Below are positions 1-8,614 of a stretch of DNA of 22,140 bases, piece by piece. How positions within the stretch are numbered: position 1 is the first letter of the stretch; every line of letters begins with the position of its first letter. Both the position numbers and the translations under genes were made by a program. Source of the DNA: Chloromonas sp. AAM2 (lineage: Eukaryota; Chlorophyta; Chlorophyceae; Chlamydomonadales; Chlamydomonadaceae); contig QAXH01001700.1 in NCBI GenBank assembly GCA_004335635.1, positions 1-22,140 on the forward strand, in the 5' to 3' direction. Below the pieces are notes generated by a model. The model was given only the letters and a program-made list of their open reading frames with translations. It did not search any database and was not told the origin of the DNA.

Positions 1-59
1 CCTTGACTTTTGCGGCCCCGTCCTGTTTTGCTTTGGGTTGGCCTGCCTTGCCTGCTTTG

Positions 60-164
60 TTCCATGCTTTCGTTTTGCTTTTTTGCTCAGGGTAGGCCAG
101 GGCGGTGCCCATCCCGTTCCGTGTCCTCTGACGGCTTCCCTGGTGTAAATACATATATATACAG
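60..164 (+). repeat. Dispersed short element, copy A
   Basis: The core reads GCTCAGGGTAGGCCAGGGC, continues through GTCCTCTGACGGCTTCCCTG, and ends in GGTGTAAATACATATATA. Related copies lie at 12830-12960 (-), 14411-14466 (-), 14811-14908 (+), 16228-16276 (-) and 18612-18670 (-). The 3' end carries TGTAA, the chlorophyte poly(A) signal, followed by a TACATA/TA microsatellite. This would fit a SINE-like or other retroposed element, but no tRNA-type promoter boxes or target-site duplications were identified. The family is new to me. Confidence 0.6.
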
Positions 165-238
165 CAAAGTGCGTTGTGCTGCCACTACATTCACCTTACT
201 CACTTGAAAGCTCCATTTCCAACGTTACGTAAGCTATC

Positions 239-346
239 ATGGGTGACACATCCAAGCTTGATGTTGGCAAGCCCACGTTCCTGCCCATGGTGGAGTTGCC
301 ACAGTTCATCGAGGAGGGGTGCAACTTGGGCAACTTCATGGCGTAG
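239..346 (+). CDS. Unidentified 35-codon ORF, possibly an exon
   Basis: An ATG-started frame of 35 codons ends in TAG and begins MGDTSKLDVGKPTFLPMVEL. Its residue mix looks more like protein than the surrounding frames do. An in-frame TAA lies just upstream of the ATG. A GT occurs at the 3' end (GC|GTAGAT), so it could be a first exon, but no downstream partner was found. I do not recognise the family. It could also be a chance ORF or the relic of a neighbouring gene. Confidence 0.25.
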   Translation: MGDTSKLDVGKPTFLPMVELPQFIEEGCNLGNFMA

Positions 347-815
347 ATGGACTGAAAGTAATGCATGCGAAAAACGCACAGCATCTCGAGCATGCATGAG
401 ACAAGACAAGAATCAAGTTACCGTTCAAGACGTTGATTAACACCAACACATCCTACATTCAACTATTCAACTATACATTCAACTATTGCGAACTAATGAA
501 CATTCAACTGTTTGCGACCTATGCAACAAACAATGAACTATACGGAGCATGCGTGATGTGAGGGATGCCCTGCAGTGTGAGAGGCAGACATACAAGATCT
601 GATAAGCCACGATGGTAAGCACCGTGCCCCAGCGTTCCCGCAGCCCCTGATGTTTCTGCAAGCCATCACATGATGGGGCGTGAACAGCATACGGGATCAA
701 CTCCTGTAACTGCACCTTGGTATGGATGCCAGTTATGCGCGTTACAAAGTGCCGCAACTGCGATTTTACGTAATCACTGCTGGTGAGCTAGCTGGACTAC
801 TATGCTGACTAATAA
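347..815. other. Upstream flank of gene 1, no gene recognised
   Basis: No feature is firmly supported here. It contains a small cluster of ATTCAACTAT-type direct repeats around 453-512. A 92-residue stop-free frame on the - strand (479-757) has no recognisable domain. The promoter of gene 1 may lie here, but no clear core element was identified. Confidence 0.4.
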
Positions 816-1253
816 TATCTATGCAGATCACCATCGGCACCCAAGGTTGAAGCCCGTTCCCGATTGCTTCTCTCAGAAGAACAACGCCCACCAGCGTCAG
901 TGCGTCATGAAGTGCTCATTGTCGAGGGCAAAGCCATGCTTGGAAAGAAGGCAGGCCGTGACGGTGCGCGTAGACATGCCCATGGACGTAAACATCAACT
1001 CAATTCGATGGTCGTTCGAAAAGAAACTTGCACCATTCAAGGGTTTTGGTGCTGGCTGCAGGCCACGTCAGCGCGATCCTGGGGCAATTGGCAGCCTTGT
1101 TCCATCGCTCTAAGGCCAATGCTGAACAGTGCTGCCTTAGTTGGCAGTCCAAGGCGCGTTGATGCGAGAGTCGCTCAGCCGATGGTTGAGCCAGCTGCTC
1201 GAGTGGCAGGTCCAGCTCTCGACATGACCACAACTCCGGAACACGAGCATGAA
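816..1253 (+). other. Open region containing gene 1 exon 1; start codon unresolved
   Basis: The frame that joins correctly to exon 2 is open from a TAA at 813-815 to the donor at 1254 (GAA|GTAAGA). The first ATG in this frame that leaves a plausible plastid transit peptide is at 1119, giving 45 codons rich in A, R, V and S and ending in PEHEHE. An in-frame ATG lies upstream at about 936, and TATGCAG at 820-826 could be a splice acceptor, in which case the true start is in an earlier exon. The corresponding exon of gene 2 ends in the similar AEPKHE, which supports this exon end and phase. Confidence 0.45.
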
Positions 1254-4200
1254 GTAAGAGCATTGTTGGTCATGCCGCAAGTATCACATTGTGTCCTTGG
1301 ATGTGGTGACATGCGCCATGCATGCCAGGAACGTGGTCCAGAATTGTATCAGCAGGTGTCAGCGGCACAGAGCTGGCAGAGTGAAATTCTGCTGGGCCTG
1401 CCATCCGGCTCTTGCATGTTCCTGCTGCAGTCGCAGTCACACCTGTTGCTGATCCATCTATGGTCGCGCATGTTGCACAGCTCATGCCTGACAGTGACTA
1501 CTAACGGAAACCCAGACGTTGAATGCATTGCATTCAGCTGCGGGAGCCATAGTATACGAGTGTCTGCAGTACACAATCCTGTATGCAGCCGTTTGCCTGG
1601 ACCAAGGCCTGGTACCCAGTGGCTGTGATTGATGAGCTGGAACCCGACAGACCACACCAGATAACACTGCTGGGTGAGCATCGCCAAAGACACGGTGAAG
1701 TGGCAACAGGAAAGCAAGTGTGCACTGCATGGCGCTATGTTACAAAAACAACGAAGATGATCATCTACTCGTCACCACTGAACGTTACGTTTGCATTTTG
1801 ACCATCTCTGCAGTGTGCCACCAAGCTTGATTGCACATGCATCTGCATCTACGTAAACACCATGTGTGTGATCCTGCAGGCGAAGACTACGTGCTATGGA
1901 AGGATGGCAGTGGAAACTGGAGGGCCTTTGCAGACAGATGCCCACACAGGTGCACAACACCATGGTCTGCATTTCCGTTGTGGTTCCTTTCTTCTCCTGT
2001 TGTGCGTGTGCAAGAATAAGGCAGCCTAGTACGGCCATTGAATGACAGCCATTGCCAGTAGTTGTAGTTTTGCAGTTATGCAATTTGCACATCAGGCAGC
2101 TGCCAAGTTACCAGATGGCGTCGTAGAAATGAGTGTGAGACTTGTGTTATCACTTGTTGAGTTTTCTGTTGATCTCATTGGACAAACACAGTATTATGGT
2201 GGTGCTACTGACAATGAGGCGCTGATAACTGAACACGTGTCTTCTGTGTGCTGCATACAGGCTTGCCCCATTGAGCGAGGGGCGTGTAGAGGCGGACGGC
2301 ACCCTCCTGTGCGCATACCATGCATGGCGGTTTGATGGCACAGGCGCATGCACGGCCATCCCGCAAGCACGCGACCCGCAGCAGGAGCTGCAAGCACGGT
2401 CAAACGCACGTGCATGCGCCACTGCATATCCCACACGCACTGAATTGGTGGGTGACGTCGGGTGCATGTACGGTATTAGTTTAGTTGGAACAAAGCATAG
2501 GCCCTGAAGGAGAAATTAATATTCAAATCAAACCCAAACCCAACTTGTGATTACGACCCTCTGAGTGCATTCGGACAAACACTGCTTGTTCCAAGCCACG
2601 TGCTACTCGCATGTGAATGTCAACCAGAATGCTGCCCCTTCATGCCGTGCGCGACTGGCACTCTAGACACAAATAAGAGGCAGCCTTGTTGCTTTCGGCT
2701 GTGCAAGTGATGATGTGTGCGTTTGTCTACTGTGCAGGGTGTGGTGTGGTTGTGGCCTGAGTCAGGGCCCATGGCAGAGTTGGAAGCAAACGCAAAACAA
2801 ATCAACCACATCAAGGAGAGCATTGAGGTGTGTGGCTTCAGTCTGCCTGCTCTTGCTTGTAAAAGAATTGTTTGATCTGCAGCGTTGCAGGCCTACCTGA
2901 TATCGTTTACTTGTGTTAAGTGTGCTCAATGCCACCTAATGAATACGTTTGTAACAAATTATAATGTTTGTAACAAATTATAATGTTTGTAACAAATTAT
3001 AATGTTTGTAACAAATGATAATGTTTGTAACCAGTCACCGGTTCTGTCTTTATCATGGTCATTGTGGGAACGTACAGTGTTCTGGGCGTCAGTTCATGAG
3101 TCTATGTACTGCAAACTTTGCTGCAGGCACTTTACCGGACCACCTCGCAGCCGCCTGTTCATAGGCGTGTGAATGATGCCATCGCATGGCTGCATGTTTG
3201 CATTTTACGGAGCTCTGCTGTGTGCGGTGCCCTGCCGCCTTTGTGCCTTGTCTCTGAATGAGTGTTATTAGCTGAACATAACAATCTGTTTTTCAATCAC
3301 AAATGTGGCTCGTTTACCAGGTCAAATGTTGTCATTGCATGCGTGCAGGGCGGTCCATTAGTGCAAGAAACGTTTTGGAGGACACACGAACTGCCCTACG
3401 GCGTAGACTACTTCTTTGAAAACGTGTGTCCAGTATCAATGCGTCCTTGAAAATCTCCAGTATCAATCTTCTTCCACGCACCGTTGGGACGAGTGCAAGG
3501 AAATGCGTGGCTGTTGGTTCAGAGTTGGGGTGCATGGTCAGGCTTCACCTTGTCTGCATAACTCAATTTTCACAGGCTCAAGCACTTGCATCATGTCTGA
3601 GTATCTCCAGTATGCTGTGGTTCAATGAAACCAAGTAATGTAAGTCCTGTTTACCAACGTCGTGGGCAACGTTGCCGTTGTCTAAACAATACAGTTTACA
3701 GTTACATCTCATACTGTGCACCATTCGAACATTCTGGGAGGATGCATATTGCGAACGGCAAACACGCACACACACGCACACACACTTATGCCCGTGCACA
3801 CGCCCGCATACACACACGCAGGCAGGCACACAAACGTGCTGATACCACCATGCTCCGGTGCGCTTTTTTGCATGCAGGTTACTGACCCCGCCCACGTCCA
3901 GGTGTCACACCACAACGTTGCTGGTAAGCGTTACAAATGGTTTCACAGCATCACCCAGGGTTGACCCGGCAATGACCGTGGCAGGGTCGGATGTACTGAA
4001 GTGCACATTGGGTGGGAAAGCCACACTCAGTAGGATTAGCAGCTGCACATCAGTTCATCGTTGTCTGTTGCTGCAGGAAACCGTTACACTGGTGCTGTCC
4101 ACCTGGGAATTGAGACAGTCAAACCGCTGTCACGTGATGGCGGTTTCTCCTTTGACATCCCAGCTGAGTGATGTACCAGCCAATCTCGCACTTGGCGATT

Positions 4201-7200
4201 GGTTTGTGCACCGAACATGCCGCGCCAATGTCAAGGCAGACAGGTTGTGACCAGGACTGCGCACAGTTGGGTGATGTAATCTCTTAGTTCTTTATTCTCT
4301 TCATCACATGCTGCAGGCGCAACCCCAGCACCACCACCTGCTTCCCGCACAACATGTTTGTTTCTTAGTTCTTTATTCTCTTCATCACATGCTGCAGGCG
4401 CCTAAGGTTGGCAACCCCAACACCACTACTTTCTTCCCGCCCAACCTTGTACGCATTGAGGCACGCCGGCCGGATGGGGGAAAGACTATCCTAGCGCTCT
4501 ACTGCATACCCACAAAGCCTGGCCATGCCAAACACGTGGGCAGGCAGGTAAGCAGTCCGCAGACCAGACAATACGCTGTATGGCGAGCATTATTTTGAGG
4601 GTTTAACAACTAACCCGAACCCTTCAGTTGCAATGCGCTTGTTTGGTTGAATGGATACAAGTTCAGATATTACAGCAGGCCGGCCCATGCGCACTGAGCC
4701 GGAATTCTGCTGGCCTGTTGCGCTCAGGTTTTTGTGAAGAGCCCTGAAGGCAAGACCCCTCCTGGAGTGAGTATGCCTTGATTTCAAAGCAGCAGCTCTG
4801 CTGGGTGCGCTGCTGCACTGAACTGAATGGCAAACGTGTTGTTGGACAGCTTGTTACAATTCGCGATTGTTTGGCCAACAGCACCTGCAAGACTCACTCG
4901 TGTTTTGCTTTGCAACCCATGCATGTGCACCGCCAATGCATGTGCGCCACCAATGCATGTGCGCCGCCAATGCACGTGCGCCGCCAATGCACGTGCGCTG
5001 CCAATGCACGTTCGCTGCCAATGCACGTTCGCTGCCAATGCACGTTCGCTGCCAATGCACGTGCGCCGCCAATGCACGTGCGCTGCCAATGCACGTGCGC
5101 TGCCAATGCACGTGCGCTGCCAATGCATGTGCGCTGCCAATGCATGTGCGCTGCCAATGCATGTGCGCTGCCAATGCATGTGCGCCGGCAATGCACGTGC
5201 GCTGCCAATGCATGTGCGCTGCCAATGCATGTTCGCTGCCAATGCATGTGCGCCGCCAATGCATGTGCGCCGCCAATGCATGTGCACGAACAAAAGTCTT
5301 GTCAGGTATCCTAATCGGTTTTGTCACGTGTCCTGTCTGCTCGCAGCTGTCGATCTTTGGGTCTAAACTGCTACCCGTCTGGCTCCTACACTTACTGGGG
5401 TGCGCATTCACATGCCCGGTGCATATGGGCCATCCATGCCTCCATGCTTTGCATGAATACCTTGACATGGTGCTTTGATTCATTCCTTTCCTCAGCATAC
5501 AGGCCCACCATTGGACTTGCACAGTGGAGTGGGCCAAAAGGAGTCATGACAACAGTAGTATGAAAGCGACAGCATGATAACAGTAAAATGACTCCATACA
5601 TGACATACTTGATGCATATGGGCTCATCAGCATGTACATTCCATTTGATTTGATCGGATTTGAATGCTTGAAGTTCTTTGCATCTGGATATGCTGCCCAC
5701 CCACGTGTTGCTTCATAACGGATTATTCCAAGACTTGATTACTTACTCAACCCGCAACCCAAGATTGCTTGTGTTCCTTTCACAGCGCGGATTTGCCACA
5801 TGAACACTTTTCTTCTTTTCTGCTCAGATTCTAGTTACGATTCCGAGACGTGTGAACATCAAAAGCGGGACAATGAGTTCTGTTGATCACCATTGCGCTG
5901 GGTCGCATGAATAATCAACATGGTGGTACCTTCTGAACGTTGTTGCCATGCAGGAACGCCTTCATGAATCAAGATGCGGTCTTCTTGCACTGGCAGGTAA
6001 GCAGGGCACCTGGAGCCATGTGGCTAAATTTCATTACACAAGACAGTCGGTTGCGGTTACAATATCTCACTGGAGCTTTCCTGAATTGCGGAAGCCTTCA
6101 GGTTACTTGTGCTATTCACCGGCAAGTGTGCGTTGTACCGCTGTGGCTTTGCCCTCGTCAGATCACTTGCAGCATAGTTATCACTTGTACTATTGATTTG
6201 TTACTTCGTTCGTACTATGCCCCTACAACTTTTCCGTGACCATTGTGTCCGTGTGGATTCAACCATGATAAGCCATGTGATGATAATGATGTCTGTGTCC
6301 TTGTTGTGTCCGCAGGAGAAGGTTGCAGCGCACAGCAATTTCAGGTGAGCACGTGGCAGCACATGCAGCTGGTTGACAAACAGCGACTGATTGAGGCAGC
6401 TCTCCCATGGGAGAGTTGCGTAGCAGTTCTCAGCACAGTTGGCTATCAGTCAGTGTTTGGGTGTGTGACGGTGGTGTGGTGGTGGTGCCTGCCACTCCCC
6501 AGGGACAAGCGCACCGCTGACAAGTACTACACGCCTACCAGCAGCGATAAGTGAGTCATGGGCGATAGTGAGACCAAGCGTGAGTTTGAGACAACCGACG
6601 TACAGGGGCAAGGGCTCGACTAGAGCACTTGGTTGAATCATGATTTGTCTCATGATGCCGCCAACCCATGCTTGACCTGAGCTCGTCTGCAAGTGATGGG
6701 TAATAGATATTGAAGCGAGGAGGTGACGTTATGCCACACATTGCAAATGACTGGTTAGTCTGGATCATTGCTGAACTCTTGGTTGCCTCGACCTCATCCC
6801 AGGACTTGAATCAGTTGGTGGCGCACTAGGCAGGGTTCTACCGCCGGTACCGGGCTGGTAAAAGCTCCGTTTCCAAATCCCAGTTTACCATAGGCTTTGC
6901 TGGGAAGCGGTGACCGCTAGCGGTACACTAGTACATACGATTGCCTCGTGTAGCTCAAGAACTGCAGCACTATGCTTGCCGTGGTTTTCTTTGTGGTTTC
7001 TTCAACTTTGTTGTTGTGAGTTAATGTATCATTTCGCACGTAGTAAAGGTTCACCCCATCATTGTTTGCCTGCAGGATAGTGCTCAACCTGCGTAAATGG
7101 TTTGAACGCTACAGCCCACAAGGCATCCCTTTCAAAGGTGCGTGCTCTGATCATCAAGTCAAGGAGCAAAGTTTATGAAGCTCTGTGCTTCTGTAGACGA

Positions 7201-8614
7201 GAAAACACACATTTGAAAGCCCTTGGTTGCACGGGCATCGTACAAGGACCAGCCACTGGGTTCTTTTTTGATACAGAACCGTATCTGAAGTTGTACCCAC
7301 CTTGGTTGTGCTCACTCTAGTTTGTAAAGAATCTGTGACGGACCTTGCCTTGGTAGACTGCGTGTTTCGACGACGCCCCGCGTCCAGCACTTGCACATTG
7401 AATTGTCACTTGCGCAGGCGAGTTTGAGGGCCAGCCCCTGCCACCTGCTGAAAGGGATCCAAACAAGGTTGGTGGCAGCGGAGGGTGGGATTACAGCAGT
7501 CTCATGCGGAGGCAGGAGACTTGAGGCTCAGGTGACCATCAGACAGCAAAGTGTTCTTGGCACACCAACACCAGAAAGATATCCAGAATGCTTATGGTGC
7601 AGCCAGAAGTCAAGGGGCGCACTTGCATACTGTCAGGGCAGGCCGGTGACACTATACACGGCAGGTTGGGCTCCAAGACTATTCATTCCAGGTACTGTAA
7701 GCCCACCTGCTATCGTATTGATGTTTGACCCAGTGCTTTGGGCAAGTATGTAATGATGATACACTCCGGGCTGTTGTGAGCAAAATGTTGTGAGCAAAAT
7801 GTCGTGATTATGTTGTGAGCAATAGCGTGTTCATTTTATCCTTGCAGTTGTTCAGCACCTGGGAGGCGCACACCAAAAACTGCAAGATCTGCAAAACAGC
7901 TGTTGAGCAGCTGAAGAAGGCAAAGCTGGTGGCGTGGGCTGTGTGTGCAGTGGCAGCTGTGCAGGGTGGGTGCATGGCCAACCTGGAAAGATGCTTAGGC
8001 ATGGACAGCGCCATGGTGTAAGCCCAGGTTATATCCACAGACCTCAGGCACAAAACCGGGGTCCATAACCATGTGGCTTCTGTCACCCTCGCAACTTCTG
8101 GATCACTGCTACCCAAAGCAGCACAAACCGTGCTGATACTACTATCAGCAGACTAGGGTATGTTGAGCAGTTCAGGCTTGTCAGGCGTGTCACCACCTGG
8201 GTGTCGTTTTGGCCTCTGTGTATTGTGTTGGAAACCGCATGCGGCGGCAACGGTGTCGTTGGCAAACCTGCTCGTATCTCTCTGTGCTGCGGTTGCTGTG
8301 GGATCTGCCCCCCCCCTTTGCCAGGGCAGCTGCCTAAACGTTGCTTTTGCATTGCAAGCATGAACTTGTCTGCTGTTGCACTGCTTGCAGTTGCTGTCGT
8401 GTGTTCCGCCGCTGCTTCAGCCAAGTCCGCCGCACTGGCCGCGTCCAGTGTGTCGGTGGGCGCCGCTGCCTCCTCCATCTGCCTGTCGCTGCCCCCGCTG
8501 GCGGGATGGCTGTGGGCGGGGCTGGCGCTGACGGCTGCAGCCCTGGCCATGGGACTGAGCAAACTGGTTGGACTCTTCTATGTCTGGCCGTACTCGCACG
8601 CAGACAACACCTAA
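1119..8614 (+). CDS. PAO: Gene 1: pheophorbide a oxygenase-like Rieske oxygenase, 18 exons
   Basis: Traced exons: 1119-1253, 1589-1673, 1880-1949, 2261-2447, 2738-2827, 3349-3423, 3878-3923, 4077-about 4162, 4398-4547, 4728-4766, 5347-5399, 5954-5996, 6316-6344, 6503-6550, 7076-7137, 7418-7467, 7848-7965, 8391-8614 (stop TAA). The product is about 529 residues, usual for PAO. It has an N-terminal plastid-type leader, then WYPVAVIDELEP, Rieske ligands C94, H96, C114 and H117, iron ligands H220, H225 and probably D346 (QDAVFLHWQEKV), TPTSSDKIVLNLRKW, a C428-x2-C431 motif, and two hydrophobic C-terminal segments ending SHADNT. Known family role: electron transfer from ferredoxin through the Rieske cluster to a mononuclear iron that activates O2 at a plastid membrane. 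PAO acts on pheophorbide a; TIC55, PTC52 and CAO are the alternatives. All introns are GT-AG except intron 8, which lacks a GT donor before an in-frame TGA at 4169. Gene 1 may thus be active through an unusual splice or be a recent pseudogene. The start codon is tentative. Confidence 0.85.
1880..2447 (+). other. Gene 1 Rieske [2Fe-2S] domain (exons 3-4)
   Basis: Exon 3 encodes [16 protein letters not shown] followed by CPHR. Exon 4 continues [13 protein letters not shown] and the second ligand pair CAYHAW, then DGTGACTAIPQA. The CxH...CxxH spacing is that of a Rieske cluster in the PAO/CAO branch. The split inside the Arg codon of CPHR (AG|G) is identical in gene 2. Confidence 0.93.
2947..3032 (+). 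repeat. 19-bp minisatellite in gene 1 intron 5
   Basis: Four tandem copies of GTTTGTAACAAATTATAAT (the last with one change), then a partial copy. Each copy carries TGTAA on the coding strand, the chlorophyte poly(A) signal. The array is AT-rich, unlike the rest of the window. It lies about 120 bp downstream of exon 5. Confidence 0.95.
3349..3923 (+). other. Gene 1 mononuclear iron site (exons 6-7)
   Basis: Exon 6 encodes ELPYGVDYFFEN and exon 7 encodes VTDPAHVQVSHHNVAG. Together they form the family motif ENVxDPAHxxxxHHxxxG. The two histidines in H-x4-H are the expected ligands of the catalytic iron. The third carboxylate ligand is probably the Asp in NQDAVFLHWQ, encoded by exon 12 (5954-5996). 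Confidence 0.88.
3761..3831. repeat. CA-rich microsatellite in gene 1 intron 6
   Basis: An imperfect CA/CG-CA run (ACACGCACACACACGC and similar) lies just upstream of exon 7. Stop-free frames that cross it on both strands are products of the repeat. Confidence 0.9.
4077..4172 (+). other. Gene 1 exon 8 with a missing GT donor
   Basis: The exon begins after TGCTGCAG and reads NRYTGAVHLGIETVKPLSRD, then GGFSFDIP. It then meets CAGCTGAGTG and an in-frame TGA at 4169-4171. Joining to exon 9 needs phase 0, which would place the cut at CCA|GCTGAG (4162/4163), a GC donor. The context CAG|CTGAGT also differs by one base from the ideal CAG|GTGAGT, but that cut is out of phase with exon 9. The gene 2 equivalent (16046-16146) is 15 bp longer and has a normal GTAAGT. 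Confidence 0.7.
4282..4443 (+). repeat. 81-bp tandem duplication carrying the exon 9 acceptor
   Basis: Two copies (about 4282-4362 and 4363-4443) share TCTTAGTTCTTTATTCTCTT, then the acceptor ATGCTGCAG|GCG and a diverged version of the start of exon 9. The acceptors are at 4316/4317 and 4397/4398, exactly 81 bp apart, and the frame is open between them. Use of the upstream acceptor would add 27 residues; the downstream one matches the length in gene 2. Confidence 0.9.
4398..4547 (+). other. Gene 1 exon 9 of the catalytic domain
   Basis: Fifty codons including TTTFFPPNLVRIEARRPDGG and LALYCIPTKPGHAKHVGRQ. Gene 2 has a 150-bp counterpart at 15638-15787 reading [13 protein letters not shown] and [19 protein letters not shown]. 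The conserved spacing confirms the exon borders and the downstream acceptor. Confidence 0.88.
4916..5289. repeat. 17-bp minisatellite in gene 1 intron 10 (22 copies)
   Basis: About 22 contiguous copies of CCAATGCAYGTKCGCYG with no spacers. Y and K variants are clustered: GCACGTTCG units 6-8, GCACGTGCG units 9-12, GCATGTGCG units 13-16. Many units carry the palindrome GCACGTGC. The unit length is not a multiple of three and lacks stops, so long frames are open in all six readings across it; they are not genes. Confidence 0.97.
7773..7825 (+). repeat. 14-bp short tandem repeat in gene 1 intron 16
   Basis: Two perfect adjacent copies of GTTGTGAGCAAAAT, an 11-bp degenerate copy, and a third copy GTTGTGAGCAATAG, ending 22 bp before the exon 17 acceptor. 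Confidence 0.85.
7848..8614 (+). other. Gene 1 CxxC motif and C-terminal membrane anchor (exons 17-18)
   Basis: Exon 17 reads LFSTWEAHTKNCKICKTAVE, the late C-x2-C signature of the PAO/TIC55/PTC52 branch, and runs into a hydrophobic segment ([13 protein letters not shown]). Exon 18 adds small-residue helices, [20 protein letters not shown], and the tail [12 protein letters not shown]. Two membrane segments would anchor the enzyme to a plastid membrane, as in PAO and TIC55. Confidence 0.88.

Noticed and set aside
479..757. 92-codon - strand ORF
   Set aside because: No recognisable domain and no splice or start context. Length is within chance for this composition.
864..1628. Single 254-codon ORF
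   Set aside because: Its first part is gene 1 exon 1, but past 1253 it reads through intron 1 and into exon 2 in the wrong frame.
4916..5289. CRISPR-like array
   Set aside because: Units are contiguous with no unique spacers, and the region is a eukaryotic intron. The same holds for the other arrays.
4778..5537. Long overlapping ORFs on both strands (up to 227 codons)
   Set aside because: They cross the 17-bp array, whose stop-free, non-triplet unit opens every frame. The region is intron 10 of gene 1.
6316..6554. Exon 13 running on through LVDKQRLIEAALPWESC as coding
   Set aside because: Splicing at CAG|GTGAGC (6344/6345) to CCCCAG|G (6502/6503) restores the family sequence and matches gene 2, so this stretch is intron 13.
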